DNA from: Rhodoferax koreense
GTDB taxonomy: Bacteria; Pseudomonadota; Gammaproteobacteria; Burkholderiales; Burkholderiaceae_C
Reading direction: 5' to 3'
Assembly: GCF_001955695.1 (NCBI RefSeq)
Contig: NZ_CP019236.1
Span: 5,146,001 to 5,210,000 of the forward strand
Length of the DNA stretch: 64,000 nt
The first letter of the stretch is position 1, and each line of letters starts with the position of its first letter. The translations under genes and the position numbers were made by a program. The notes below the pieces were generated by a model. The model saw nothing but the letters and a program-made list of their open reading frames with translations. It ran no database searches and was not told where the DNA came from. Positions 34,706 through 43,587 of the stretch are shown here, in pieces.

Positions 34706-35968
34706 TTACTTCGTGGCTGCTGCCGATGAAATTTTCTTCATCGCATCCGCCACCGTGATCTTGTCGTCGTTCCAGAACTGGCTCACCACGTCCTTGATCG
34801 CGCCTTCGGCGGCCGGGCTCACGGCCATGCTGTGGGCGATGGAAGGCACCAGGCTGCCGGCCTTGGCGGTTTCGACGAAATCCTTGGCCGAGGTCTTGGC
34901 GCAATCGTCGAACTTGCTCATGTCCATGTTCAGCCGCACCGGGATCGAACCCTTGTTCAGGTTGAAGGTCTCCTGGAAGGCCGGGCTCATGATGGCCACG
35001 GCCAGGTCGTTCTGTGCCTTCTGCGCGTCGGCCGACTTCAGCTTGAACATGGCGAACGAGTCGATGTTGAAGGTGAAGGCGTTGGCCGTGCCAGGAGCGG
35101 CGGCGCACAGGAAGTCCTTGCCCGGCACCTTGCCCGCGGCCAGGAATTCACCCTTGGCCCAGTCGCCCATGAACTGGAAGCCAGCCTTGCCCTGCATCAC
35201 CATGGCGGTGGTGAGGTTCCAGTCACGGCCGCTGGAGGCCGGGTCGGTGTAGCTCTTGATCTTGCGGAAGGTCTCCAGCGACTTCTTCATGGTGTCGCTG
35301 TTGATGGCCTTGGGGTCGAGCTTGACCAGCGCGTCGCTGTAGAACTTGGCGCCGCCCACGCCGAGCACGACCGACTCGAAGGTGGTGAAGTCCTGCCAGT
35401 TCTGACCGCCATGGGCCACGGCGATCAGGCCGGCGGCCTTGATCTTGTCGGCAGCGGCGAAGAATTCGTCGTAGGTCTTGGGCATGGCAGCGACGCCGGC
35501 CTTCTTCAGCACTTCGGGGTTGGCCCAGACCCAGTTCACGCGGTGCACGTTGACCGGCACGGCGACGTAGTTGCCCTTGTACTTCATGGCATCGGCCACG
35601 ACCTTGGGCAGCAACGTGTCCCATTTCTCGGCGGTCGCCACCGCGTTCAGGTTGGCCAGCACGCCTTCGGCAGCCCATTCCTGGATCGCCGGGCCCTTGA
35701 TCTGCGCAGCGGCCGGCGGATTACCCGACACCACCCGGCTCTTCAGCACGGTGGCCGCCGCATCACCGCCGCCACCGGCCACGGCGAAGTCCTTCCAGAC
35801 ATGGCCCTTGCCCTGCATGATCTTCTTGAGTTCGGCCGCCGATTTGGCTTCGCCGCCGGAAGTCCAGTAATGCAGCACCTCGACTTCGCCGGCATGCACG
35901 ATGGCGGGAATGGTGCCGGCGGACGCGGCCAGCACCACGGCGGTGGCCAATTTGGAAAGCTTCAACAT
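34706..35968 (-). CDS. Sugar ABC transporter substrate-binding protein, glucose/mannose (GtsA) type
   Basis: This 420-residue periplasmic protein has a signal peptide (KLSKLATAVVLAASAGTIPA, mature from about EVEVLHYW). The start is the second of two adjacent ATGs, because AGGAG is five bases before 35968 but only two before 35971. The features EVEVLHYWTSGGEAKS, GGGGDAAATVLKSRVVSGN, VPVNVHRVNWVWANPEVL and GQNWQDFTTFE match family 1 binding proteins of the Pseudomonas GtsA kind that take up glucose or mannose. The two downstream permeases and MalK-type ATPase complete the importer. There is no kinase or sugar catabolic gene nearby to confirm the ligand. Confidence 0.88.
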   Translation of the reverse strand: MLKLSKLATAVVLAASAGTIPAIVHAGEVEVLHYWTSGGEAKSAAELKKIMQGKGHVWKDFAVAGGGGDAAATVLKSRVVSGNPPAAAQIKGPAIQEWAAEGVLANLNAVATAEKWDTLLPKVVADAMKYKGNYVAVPVNVHRVNWVWANPEVLKKAGVAAMPKTYDEFFAAADKIKAAGLIAVAHGGQNWQDFTTFESVVLGVGGAKFYSDALVKLDPKAINSDTMKKSLETFRKIKSYTDPASSGRDWNLTTAMVMQGKAGFQFMGDWAKGEFLAAGKVPGKDFLCAAAPGTANAFTFNIDSFAMFKLKSADAQKAQNDLAVAIMSPAFQETFNLNKGSIPVRLNMDMSKFDDCAKTSAKDFVETAKAGSLVPSIAHSMAVSPAAEGAIKDVVSQFWNDDKITVADAMKKISSAAATK

Positions 35969-36191
35969 CATGTCTCCTGAACTGCCGGCGCGCGACTGGT
36001 CAGGGCGCTCGGCAAGGGGTTGCAATTTCGCGCGACGGGCATGTCGCGGCGAGGATTGTAATTTTTCATTAATTAATTAAATCCCCTATTGGGGATTTCC
36101 CGCGAAAAAAACAATCCGCAACCCTTGTTACGCTATTGAATCAGGAGCTGTCGTCGCCCGGCCGGCCTGCATAAAGCCTTGATCGGACCGT
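35969..36191 (-). promoter_or_regulatory. Promoter region of the sugar ABC operon with inverted repeats
   Basis: This 223-base, partly AT-rich region (AATTTTTCATTAATTAATTA around 36060-36079) lies upstream of the sugar-binding-protein gene. It contains AAATCCCCTATTGGGGATTT (36079-36098, perfect eight-base arms) and CGCGACGGGCATGTCGCG (36031-36048, perfect six-base arms). Either could be an operator for a sugar-responsive repressor. The regulator is not in the window. Confidence 0.55.
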
Positions 36192-36617
36192 CTATCCACC
36201 GGCCAGTTGATCGCCGTCGACATAGAACCACCGCCCCTGCTCGCGCACGAAGCGGCTGCGTTCATGCAGGCGTGTGGCACGGCCGTCCGCGCCGCGCTGG
36301 CGCGCCACGAATTCGACCTCGGCATGGTCGGCATCGATCGGCCGGTGCGATTTCACCGTGAGGCCGAGCCACCTGGCGCCCGCATCGAAATCCAGCCTGG
36401 GCGGCCGCTGGTTCGCATGCCAGGTCGCCAGCAGGTAATCCGCACGCTCGCGCACAAAGGCGCTATAGCGCGAGCGCATCAGCGACTCGGCATCGGGCGC
36501 GGGCTGCGCCGCGAAATCGTCGATGTAGCGCGCGCAGCAGGCCGCATGGGCCAGCGGTCGGCGCCGGGCGTCGAGCCGGCCGCAGGGGCAAGGCGCAGTG
36601 GAAGATATGTCTGGCAT
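36192..36617 (-). CDS. YchJ-like (UPF0225) protein with N-terminal cysteine motif
   Basis: This 141-residue protein begins with [20 protein letters not shown], which holds four Cys (positions about 9, 11, 27 and 28) arranged like the N-terminal Zn-binding SEC-C motif of YchJ proteins. A conserved core follows with [22 protein letters not shown] and an NTF2-like tail ([35 protein letters not shown]). The function of the family is not known. The start at 36617 gives a compact protein; an ATG four codons earlier (36629) is equally open. It is divergent from the acyltransferase gene. Confidence 0.85.
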   Translation of the reverse strand: MPDISSTAPCPCGRLDARRRPLAHAACCARYIDDFAAQPAPDAESLMRSRYSAFVRERADYLLATWHANQRPPRLDFDAGARWLGLTVKSHRPIDADHAEVEFVARQRGADGRATRLHERSRFVREQGRWFYVDGDQLAGG

Positions 36618-36683
36618 GCGGTGGGGCATCACTACGGGAAGAGAAGCAGGGGATGGTAAGAGGAGTGGTACGAGGGGCATCTT

Positions 36684-37322
36684 ATGATCGCCGCCATGCT
36701 TGCCAAGTTCATGAGTCTTTTCCTGCTGGGCCTGGTGCGCCTGCTCACCGGCGCCCAGGCGCGCTGGCACGGCTGCCCGCCCAAGGCGGAGCAGCGCATC
36801 TATTTCGCCAACCACCAGAGCCATGCCGACCTGGTGCTGATCTGGGCCGCGTTGCCGCAGGAGTTGCGCAGCATCACACGGCCGATCGCGGCCAAGGACT
36901 ACTGGACCACCAGCCCGTTCCGCCTGTGGCTCACCACCAAGGTGTTCAATGCCGTCTACGTGGACCGCAACCGCAGCAAGGACGCCGCCGGGGTGGAGCA
37001 GGACCCGCTGGAACCCCTGGCGGACGCCTTGCAGAGCGGCGACTCGATCATCCTCTTCCCGGAAGGCACGCGCGGCCACACCGGCGAGCCGCAGCCCTTC
37101 AAGTCGGGCCTGTTCAGCCTGGCGCTGCGGTTCCCGCAGGTGGTGCTGATCCCGGCGTGGATCAACAACGTGCAGCGCGTGATGCCCAAGGGCGAGGTGA
37201 TTCCGGTGCCGGTGCTGTGCTCCGTGACCTTCGGCGCGCCGATGCAGGTCGAACCCGGCGAGGAACGCCGCGCCTTCCTCGATCGCGCGCGCAGCGCCGT
37301 CGTCGCCTTGCGGGACGTCTAG
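36684..37322 (+). CDS. 1-acyl-sn-glycerol-3-phosphate acyltransferase-like enzyme
   Basis: This 212-residue PlsC-family acyltransferase has the catalytic HX4D motif NHQSHAD (H44, D49), the [12 protein letters not shown] block, the acceptor-phosphate motif [18 protein letters not shown], and block IV LIPAWI. It transfers an acyl chain to lysophosphatidic acid, making phosphatidic acid at the inner membrane. An N-terminal hydrophobic helix (about 5-22) anchors it. It abuts the CdsA gene, which uses phosphatidic acid as substrate, so the pair runs consecutive phospholipid steps. The start could also be ATG codon 5. Confidence 0.87.
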   Translation: MIAAMLAKFMSLFLLGLVRLLTGAQARWHGCPPKAEQRIYFANHQSHADLVLIWAALPQELRSITRPIAAKDYWTTSPFRLWLTTKVFNAVYVDRNRSKDAAGVEQDPLEPLADALQSGDSIILFPEGTRGHTGEPQPFKSGLFSLALRFPQVVLIPAWINNVQRVMPKGEVIPVPVLCSVTFGAPMQVEPGEERRAFLDRARSAVVALRDV

Positions 37323-38312
37323 ATGAACAGATATCTCCGCAGCCTGACCGGCACCGAACAGGTCGCCGCCCTGTTCATCATCGTCTTCGGTGTCCTGGTG
37401 CTGGCCTCGGCGGCGCTGTTCATCGTCTCGCTGCGCGAACGCGCGGCCGACGCGCGCAGCGAGGCCCGCAAGCTCGAACTGCTCGACGATGCGCGCCTGC
37501 TGCGCACCACCTGGACCATGGCGGTGATCTTCTGGATCGGCTGGGCGCTCGGCGAACGCGCGGCCACCGTGCTGTTCGGGCTGGTGGCTTTCCTGGCGCT
37601 GCGCGAGTTCATCACGCTGTCGCCCACGCACCGCGGCGACCACCGCAGCCTGATCCTGGCCTTCTTCGTGGTGCTGCCGATCCAGTTCTGGCTCGTCGGC
37701 ACCGAGCATTTCGATCTGTTCACGGTGTTCATCCCGGTCTACGTGTTCCTGGCGATTCCCGTGGTGAGCGCGCTGGCCGACGATCCGCACCGCTTCCTCG
37801 AACGCAATGCCAAGCTGCAATGGGGCATCATGGTGTGCGTCTACGGCATCAGCCATGTGCCGGCGCTGTTGCTGCTCGACTTCCCCGGCTACCGCGACAA
37901 GAGCGCCTTCCTCGTCTTCTTCCTGGTGTTCGTGGTGCAGACCTGCATGCTGGTGCAGCACCTGGCCTGGCGCAAGCTCAAGCGGCCGCCGCAGGCGCCG
38001 CACATCAGCCAGAGCTTCAACTGGCTGAGCTGGCTGATCGGCGTGGTGCTGGCGAGCCTGCTCGGCGGCCTGCTGTCGGCGATCACGCCTTTCAAGCCCG
38101 GCCAGGCGGTGGCGATGGCGCTGATCGCCTGCATCTCGGGCTCGCTCGGCCACCTGGTGATGAAGGCGCTCAAGCGCGACCGCGGCATCACCAACTGGGG
38201 TTTGCAGGGCCAGTCCGTCACCGGCGCCAGCGGCCTGCTCGACCGCGTCGACGCGCTGTGTTTCGCCGCGCCGATCTTCTTTCACTCGGTGCGGTGGTTC
38301 TTCCGCCTGTAG
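37323..38312 (+). CDS. cdsA: Phosphatidate cytidylyltransferase
   Basis: This 329-residue membrane enzyme has about eight TM segments (near 13-36, 63-90, 115-131, 141-158, 171-190, 198-215, 243-262 and 275-290). The C-terminal CDP-diglyceride synthase signature reads [21 protein letters not shown], with the metal-binding Asp pair. It makes CDP-diacylglycerol from CTP and phosphatidic acid. It starts right after the acyltransferase stop, so they are translationally linked. A core cdsA is usually also present elsewhere in these genomes, so this may be a second copy. Confidence 0.88.
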   Translation: MNRYLRSLTGTEQVAALFIIVFGVLVLASAALFIVSLRERAADARSEARKLELLDDARLLRTTWTMAVIFWIGWALGERAATVLFGLVAFLALREFITLSPTHRGDHRSLILAFFVVLPIQFWLVGTEHFDLFTVFIPVYVFLAIPVVSALADDPHRFLERNAKLQWGIMVCVYGISHVPALLLLDFPGYRDKSAFLVFFLVFVVQTCMLVQHLAWRKLKRPPQAPHISQSFNWLSWLIGVVLASLLGGLLSAITPFKPGQAVAMALIACISGSLGHLVMKALKRDRGITNWGLQGQSVTGASGLLDRVDALCFAAPIFFHSVRWFFRL

Positions 38313-38338
38313 CCGCTCCCCACCCCCATCCCCATCCC

Positions 38339-38887
38339 ATGCGACTCCTCGGCATCGACCCCGGCCTGCAGACCACCGGCTTCGGCGTGATCGACGTCGA
38401 TGGCTCGGCACTGACCTACGTGGCCAGCGGCACCATCAAGACCACGCACCTCGATCTGGGTGAACTGCCGGCGCGGCTCAAGGTGCTGTTCGACGGCATC
38501 CGCGAAGTCACGGCGCGTTATGAACCCGACGCGGCTTCGGTCGAGATCATCTTCGTCAACGTCAATCCGCAGTCCACGCTGCTGCTCGGCCAGGCGCGCG
38601 GCGCGTGCATCACGGCGCTGGTGTCGAACAACCTGCCGGTCTCCGAATACACCGCGCTGCAGATGAAGAAGGCCATCGTCGGCCACGGCCGGGCCGACAA
38701 GTCGCAGGTGCAGGAGATGGTGAAGCGGCTGCTGAAGCTGCCGGTGCTGCCCGGCAAGGACGCGGCGGATGCCCTGGGCATGGCCATCACCCACGCCCAT
38801 GTGGGCCATGCCATGGCCCGGCTTGCCGCAGCCACCCCGCTGGCGCGCAAGACCAGCGGCATGTACCGCGACGGGCGCACGCACTAG
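38339..38887 (+). CDS. ruvC: Holliday junction endodeoxyribonuclease RuvC
   Basis: This 182-residue RNase H-fold nuclease resolves Holliday junctions during recombination. The acidic tetrad is D7 in LLGIDPGL, E69 in SVEIIFVN, and D141 and D144 in [12 protein letters not shown], matching E. coli Asp7/Glu66/Asp138/Asp141 with a three-residue shift. The start gives the canonical [16 protein letters not shown] opening; the frame upstream is shadow of the acyltransferase and cdsA genes. It follows cdsA by 26 bases without ruvA or ruvB adjacent. Confidence 0.95.
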   Translation: MRLLGIDPGLQTTGFGVIDVDGSALTYVASGTIKTTHLDLGELPARLKVLFDGIREVTARYEPDAASVEIIFVNVNPQSTLLLGQARGACITALVSNNLPVSEYTALQMKKAIVGHGRADKSQVQEMVKRLLKLPVLPGKDAADALGMAITHAHVGHAMARLAAATPLARKTSGMYRDGRTH

Positions 38888-38900
38888 CGCTCGCGACTGC

Positions 38901-40529
38901 TCAGCCGGGAGACAACCGCAGCGGCGCAGCGTGGCCGAGGCCGGGGGCCTCCGCCACGCTGCGCGTACCTTGAGGATTCAGCTTGAACAGCCTCACGGCA
39001 CGCGACAGTTGCACGGCCTGATCGGCCAATGAGGCCGATGCCGCGGCCGACTGCTCCACCAGCGCGGCGTTCTGCTGCGTCATCTGGTCGAGCTGCTGGA
39101 TCGAACCGCTGATCTCGCCGATGCCCCGGCCCTGCTCGGCGGCGGAGGCGGCGAGCTCGCCCATGATGCCGGTCACCTGGCGCACGCTTTTCACGATTTC
39201 GTCCATGGTCTGGCCCGCATCGCCGACCAGCCGCGCGCCGCCCTGCACCCGCTCCACCGAGGCGCCGATCAGGTCGCGGATCTCCTTGGCCGCCTGGGCC
39301 GAGCGCTGGGCCAGGCCGCGCACCTCGCTGGCCACCACGGCGAAGCCGCGGCCCTGTTCGCCTGCACGGGCCGCTTCCACCGCCGCGTTGAGCGCCAGGA
39401 TGTTGGTCTGGAAGGCGATGCCGTCGATCACACCGATGATGTCGGCGATCTTCCTGGAACTGGTGTTGATCTCGTCCATGGTGCGCACCACCTGCGAGAC
39501 CACGTTGCCGCCGCGCTCGGCCACCTCGGCCGCCGTCGAGGCAAAAGTGTTCGCCTGGCGCGAGGCGCTGCCGCTCTTCTCGGCGCCGTCCATGAGTTCC
39601 GCCATCGACGACGCGGCCTGCTGCAGGTTGTTGGCCGTCTGTTCGGTGCGCTCGCTCAGGTCCTGGTTGCCGCTGGCGATCTCGCTGCTGGCCAGCGAGA
39701 TGCTTTCCCCGGCGCTCTGCACTTCGCGCACCAGCCCGCGCAGCGACTCCTGCATGCGCGCCATGGCCTGCACGAGCTGGCCGACTTCGTCCTGGGCGCT
39801 GGTGTCCACGTCCACCGAGAGGTCGCCCTGGGCGATGCGGTCGGCCAGCGCGCTGGCCCGCGCCAGCGAACGCGAGATGGCGCGCACGCTGAACAGGGTC
39901 AGCGGGATCAGCACGGCCAGCGAAAGCGCCAGGATGGCCGCAAGCCAGCCGGCCAGCATCGCCGTGCGCTCCTCCAGGCCTTGCTGCGCCGCCTGCATCT
40001 GGCTGCGCGAAGCCGCCACCAGTTCGGAGAGCAGCTTGTCGGCGTTTTCCATGTGGGCTTTCACCCGGTCGGCGTAGGCGCCGGCCACCGCCCCGTCGAT
40101 CTGCGCCCGCTCGATCTGCTCGAGCACCGGGGCGATGCCGTCCTCGTACTGCTTGAGCAGCGCGGTCACGCCATCGATGCCTTTCACGAAGCCTGCGTCC
40201 GACGCCTGCCGCTTGCGCAGGGTGGCCATGCCGGTGCGCAGCGCCGCCAGCGACTTGCCCCAGCTTTCGCGCAGGGCCGCCACCTCGACGGCGTTGTTGC
40301 CGCTGATGATGACGTCCTTCTCCAGGCGCCGCACCTGACCCAGCGTGGTGCGCAGATCACCCACATCGGTGAGTGCGGGCACTTTCTGGGTCAGCAGTTC
40401 CGTCATGGTGCCGCGCGTGCTGTCGAGCGCGACATAACCCATGGCGCCGATCAGCACCAGCGCCAGCAGAGAAAACACCATGCTGAAGTACAGCCGGGCC
40501 CGGATGGATAAACGGTTGAAGAGTGGCAC
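38901..40529 (-). CDS. Methyl-accepting chemotaxis protein
   Basis: This chemoreceptor has a short N-terminus, TM1 at about 14-34, a four-helix-type periplasmic domain (about 35-188), TM2 at about 191-213, HAMP (about 214-270) and a signalling coiled coil with the conserved tip around FQTNILALNAAVEAARAGEQ and GRGFAVVASEVR. The start taken is the GTG at 40529 giving MPLFNRLSIRARLY (542 residues). A TTG eight codons earlier is also open; neither has a strong SD. No CheR-binding pentapeptide is visible at the C-terminus. The ligand is unknown. Confidence 0.9.
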   Translation of the reverse strand: MPLFNRLSIRARLYFSMVFSLLALVLIGAMGYVALDSTRGTMTELLTQKVPALTDVGDLRTTLGQVRRLEKDVIISGNNAVEVAALRESWGKSLAALRTGMATLRKRQASDAGFVKGIDGVTALLKQYEDGIAPVLEQIERAQIDGAVAGAYADRVKAHMENADKLLSELVAASRSQMQAAQQGLEERTAMLAGWLAAILALSLAVLIPLTLFSVRAISRSLARASALADRIAQGDLSVDVDTSAQDEVGQLVQAMARMQESLRGLVREVQSAGESISLASSEIASGNQDLSERTEQTANNLQQAASSMAELMDGAEKSGSASRQANTFASTAAEVAERGGNVVSQVVRTMDEINTSSRKIADIIGVIDGIAFQTNILALNAAVEAARAGEQGRGFAVVASEVRGLAQRSAQAAKEIRDLIGASVERVQGGARLVGDAGQTMDEIVKSVRQVTGIMGELAASAAEQGRGIGEISGSIQQLDQMTQQNAALVEQSAAASASLADQAVQLSRAVRLFKLNPQGTRSVAEAPGLGHAAPLRLSPG

Positions 40530-40677
40530 TGATTTTTCCAGATGAAGTAACAATTTGAAGCCAAAGCAACTTTAATTCCCGACGCACTTGCTTTTCGGCA
40601 CAAATCGCCACTTCCGTACTGAAATTTCCAAACTGCCCCAGGCTGCCCTGGCCAAGCCATCGCACAGCCGGCTGAAC
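40530..40677. other. Intergenic region after the saccharopine-dehydrogenase-like gene
   Basis: This 148-base stretch lies between two minus-strand genes. The GGCTGCCCTGGCC-type stretch around 40640-40660 may form a weak hairpin. No strong promoter, terminator or frame was identified. Confidence 0.3.
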
Positions 40678-41802
40678 TCAGGCCAGTACCGAGGCCGGCA
40701 TTCTCGATTCGGCATACACGCAGCCGAAGCGGTTGTGCAGGAAGGCGTCGAGGGTCATCTGCTCCTGGCCGACAAAACCGGCGGTCGGCAAAACCTCCTG
40801 CGCCACCAGATCGATCGCGCAGCAGATGCCGGCGGCGGTGGTGAGCTGGATCGCGCTCAGCGTCTGCCCGTCGAGCGGCTGGCCGACGATGCGCGCCGAA
40901 TACGACTCCTGGATCAACCGCTGGCCACGGTAGCCCGAGGCGGTGGCGAAGACCACGATCACGTCCTGCTCGGTGGCCGGAATCGCGGCCTCGAAGATGT
41001 CCTTCAGCAGGTCGCGCCGGTCACGCAGGCGCAGGTCGTTGAGCAACAGCTTCATGATGGCGCAATGGCCCGGGTAACGCACCGACTTGTAGTCCACGTT
41101 GCGGGCGCGGCCGCGCAGGGTTTCGGTCAGCGTGCCGAGCCCACCCGAGGTGTTGAAGGCTTCGTATTCCACGCCGTCGAGCGCAAAGGTCTCGAGTCCT
41201 TCCAGCGCCGGGACCTGCACCGGCATGCCATCGACCAGCGCCTCGCAGGGGTTGCAGTACTCGTTGATCAGGCCTTCGGTGCTCCAGGTGAGGTTGTAGC
41301 GCAGCGTGTTCAGCGGATAGCGCGGCAACGCACCGACGCGCATGCGCAGGTCGAGCACGCGGTCGAAACGTCCCGCCAGGTCGTTGCCGACCACGCCGAT
41401 GAAGCCCGGCGCCAGCCCGCATTGCGGCATCAGCACGCTGCGCGCACCCTTGGCCAGGCCGCGGATCGCTTGCGTGCTTTGCACATCCTCGGTGAGGTCG
41501 AAGTAGTGCACGCCTTCCGCCGCGCAGACGGCCGCCACGGCCACGGCGCGGTGGAACGGCAAGGCATTGAGCACCGCGAAACGGCCCGTCACGGCCTGGC
41601 GCAACGAAGCGTCGTCGTCGCCGTTCTCGATCAGCGCCACCTCGAAGCCGAGCGCCTGCAGGCGCCGCAGGCTGCCCGCGTCCTGGTCGGCGACACACAC
41701 CTCGTAGGCGCCCGAACGCCGCAGCAACAGCGCAATCGCGAAACCGATCTTGCCCGCACCGAGGACGGTGACCGTGCGACGGAAAGTAGTGGAGGTGTTC
41801 AT
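40678..41802 (-). CDS. Saccharopine dehydrogenase-like oxidoreductase
   Basis: This 374-residue protein has an N-terminal Rossmann fold (VTVLGAGKIGFAIALLL, dinucleotide-binding GxGxxG) and the saccharopine dehydrogenase C-terminal domain (LMPQCGLAPGFIGVVGNDLA). MPQCGLAPGF is a family hallmark. Such enzymes act on saccharopine, carboxynorspermidine or other aminocarboxylates. The ATG at 41802 is chosen because it directly precedes the Rossmann fold; the frame extends 22 codons without support. It is divergent from an Lrp/AsnC gene, suggesting amino-acid-responsive regulation, possibly of lysine catabolism. Confidence 0.85.
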   Translation of the reverse strand: MNTSTTFRRTVTVLGAGKIGFAIALLLRRSGAYEVCVADQDAGSLRRLQALGFEVALIENGDDDASLRQAVTGRFAVLNALPFHRAVAVAAVCAAEGVHYFDLTEDVQSTQAIRGLAKGARSVLMPQCGLAPGFIGVVGNDLAGRFDRVLDLRMRVGALPRYPLNTLRYNLTWSTEGLINEYCNPCEALVDGMPVQVPALEGLETFALDGVEYEAFNTSGGLGTLTETLRGRARNVDYKSVRYPGHCAIMKLLLNDLRLRDRRDLLKDIFEAAIPATEQDVIVVFATASGYRGQRLIQESYSARIVGQPLDGQTLSAIQLTTAAGICCAIDLVAQEVLPTAGFVGQEQMTLDAFLHNRFGCVYAESRMPASVLA

Positions 41803-41871
41803 GGTCGGCCCTTGACGTGTTGCGATGGCCCATCGTAGGCAACAGGGGCGTCGATGCGTAGCGCACATAGC

Positions 41872-41927
41872 GTCAAAAAGTCGTATAGTTTTTGACAGAA
41901 CGACTTAATTACTAATCAAAACGACTT
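41872..41927. promoter_or_regulatory. Operator-like repeats between the Lrp gene and its divergent partner
   Basis: GTCAAAAA and TTTTTGAC (41872-41879 and 41889-41896) form a perfect eight-base inverted repeat. AAGTCGT at 41878-41884 is the inverse of ACGACTT at 41900-41906, which repeats at 41921-41927, exactly 21 bases (two helical turns) later. This helical phasing in the intergenic region suits cooperative binding of an Lrp/AsnC dimer series. A TTGACA at 41892-41897 could be a -35 box, but no well-spaced -10 was seen. Confidence 0.6.
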
Positions 41928-41933
41928 CACGCC

Positions 41934-42392
41934 ATGGCTACGCTGGACGATACCGACCGCCGCCTGCTCAGCCTGCTGCAGGCCAACGCGCGCGAGCCCG
42001 TGGCCGAGCTTGCACGCAAACTCAAGCTGGCGCGCACCACGGTGGTCACCCGCATCGCGCGGCTGGAACGGGAAGGTGTGGTGGCCGGTTACGGCGTGCG
42101 CCTGGGACAGCGGCTCGAAGGTTCGGCGGTACGCGCCTATTGCGGCCTGAGCATTCAGCCCAAGACCACCGCGGCCGTGCTGAGTGCGCTGATGCGCATG
42201 CCGGAGGTCGAGGAAGCCTCGGCGGTCAGCGGACCTTTCGACTACCTGGTGTTCCTGCGCTGCGAAACCCACGAGCAACTCGATGCGCTGCTCGACCGCA
42301 TCGGCCTGATCGACGGTGTGAACCAGACGCAGACTTCGATCGTGCTGAGCCGCAAGATCGACCGGCGCGGCACGCTCGCGGCGCCCGGATGA
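41934..42392 (+). CDS. Lrp/AsnC-family transcriptional regulator
   Basis: This 152-residue regulator has an N-terminal HTH (ATLDDTDRRLLSLLQANARE, then VAELARKLKLARTTVVTRIARLEREGVV) and a C-terminal RAM/effector domain (about 65-145: VRAYCGLSIQPKTTAAVLSAL, then MPEVEEASAVSGPFDYLVFLR). The effector is probably an amino acid. It is divergent from the saccharopine-dehydrogenase-like gene with 131 bases between them that contain phased repeats, so control of that gene and itself is likely. The effector cannot be read from sequence. Confidence 0.92.
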   Translation: MATLDDTDRRLLSLLQANAREPVAELARKLKLARTTVVTRIARLEREGVVAGYGVRLGQRLEGSAVRAYCGLSIQPKTTAAVLSALMRMPEVEEASAVSGPFDYLVFLRCETHEQLDALLDRIGLIDGVNQTQTSIVLSRKIDRRGTLAAPG

Positions 42393-42405
42393 AGCGTTAC
42401 ATGGG

Positions 42406-42579
42406 CTAGATCCGCTCGAGGATCAGCACGGTGAAGAAGCCGCCCGCCGCCAGCAGCGTCCACTTCAGCACCACCCAGCCATAACGCTTGAAGCGCGGCT
42501 GGCCCGTGCCGATGTAGAACGCGAAAGACACGGCCGCAGATAGCAGCAACAGCAGGATGGCCCAACGGAAAAGCAGCAT
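42406..42579 (-). CDS. Small two-TM membrane protein of unknown function
   Basis: This 57-residue frame lies between the Lrp gene and lpxC. It starts at an ATG at 42579 and reads MLLFRWAILLLLLSAAVSFA, with a first TM at about 3-24, a basic loop (GQPRFKRYGWVVLKW) at about 26-40 and a second TM at about 38-54, ending LILERI. The hydrophobic-basic-hydrophobic design, the correct frame and its position 18 bases after the lpxC stop on the same strand support it as a real gene transcribed with lpxC. No function is known to me. Confidence 0.7.
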   Translation of the reverse strand: MLLFRWAILLLLLSAAVSFAFYIGTGQPRFKRYGWVVLKWTLLAAGGFFTVLILERI

Positions 42580-42597
42580 CGGAAGACCTGCGCGGGC

Positions 42598-43521
42598 CTA
42601 CCAGGCGCGGGCGAGTTGCGCGAAGCCGCGCGGCGCGCGTTTCTCGTCTTCGAAGGTGACGATCTCGTAGGCGTCGGGCTGCGCCAGCAGGGCGCGCAGC
42701 AGCTTGTTGTTCATCGCGTGGCCCGAGCGGAAGGCGCTGTAGGCGGCCAGCAGCGGCTTGCCGACGAGGTACAGGTCGCCCATGGCGTCGAGGATCTTGT
42801 GCTTGACGAATTCGTCGTCGTAGCGCAGGCCGTCGGCGTTCAGCACCTTGTAATCGTCCATCACGATGGCGTTGTCCAGGCCGCCGCCGAGCGCCAGGCC
42901 GTTGGCGCGCATCATCTCCACGTCCTTGGTGAAGCCGAAGGTGCGCGCCCGGGCGATGTCGCGCGAATACGAACCTTCGCCCATGTCGAACTCGACACGC
43001 TGGCCGGTGGAGTCCACGGCGGGATGGTCGAAGTCGATCTCGAAGCTGAGCTTGTAGCCGTGGTAGGGATCGAGCCGCGCCCACTTGACGTTGGCGCCCT
43101 CGCCTTCGCGCACCTCCACGGGTTGGACGATGCGCATGAAACGCTTGGGCGCGCGCTGCAACTCGATGCCCGCGCTCTGCAGCAGGAACACGAAGGAGGA
43201 AGCCGAGCCGTCGAGGATCGGCACTTCCTCGGCGCTGATGTCCACGTACAGGTTGTCGATGCCCAGGCCCGCGCAGGCCGACATCAGATGCTCGACCGTG
43301 TGCACCTTGGCGCTGCCGGTCGAGATGGTGGAGGCCATGCGCGTGTCCGTCACGGCCATGGCGGAGATCGGAATGTCCACCGGCTCCGGCAGGTCGACCC
43401 GGCGAAAGACGATGCCCGTGTCCGGTGCGGCCGGGCGCAGCGTCAACTCGACGCGCTGGCCGCTGTGCAGACCCACGCCGATGGCGCTGGTCAGGGACTT
43501 GAGGGTACGTTGCTGCAGCAT
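42598..43521 (-). CDS. lpxC: UDP-3-O-acyl-N-acetylglucosamine deacetylase
   Basis: This 307-residue zinc amidase catalyses the committed step of lipid A synthesis. The Zn ligand His78 is in VHTVEHLM and the second Zn pair is in [13 protein letters not shown]. The catalytic base region is in the [11 protein letters not shown] stretch. The length matches the family (about 305). It is the last essential gene of the dcw cluster, 66 bases after ftsZ, as in many Proteobacteria. The C-terminus lacks an obvious LpxC degradation tag beyond [11 protein letters not shown], so FtsH-type control is possible but not shown. Confidence 0.96.
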   Translation of the reverse strand: MLQQRTLKSLTSAIGVGLHSGQRVELTLRPAAPDTGIVFRRVDLPEPVDIPISAMAVTDTRMASTISTGSAKVHTVEHLMSACAGLGIDNLYVDISAEEVPILDGSASSFVFLLQSAGIELQRAPKRFMRIVQPVEVREGEGANVKWARLDPYHGYKLSFEIDFDHPAVDSTGQRVEFDMGEGSYSRDIARARTFGFTKDVEMMRANGLALGGGLDNAIVMDDYKVLNADGLRYDDEFVKHKILDAMGDLYLVGKPLLAAYSAFRSGHAMNNKLLRALLAQPDAYEIVTFEDEKRAPRGFAQLARAW

Positions 43522-43587
43522 CCCTTGATTTTACCGGCGCGCCTCATGCGGATGATCGGAATATCCCGATCACCCGCATAGGCAAGC

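Noticed and set aside
40554..40665. A 5' extension of the chemoreceptor gene or a short separate frame
   Set aside because: No SD or family sequence; a GTG at 40529 gives the usual short N-terminus directly before TM1.
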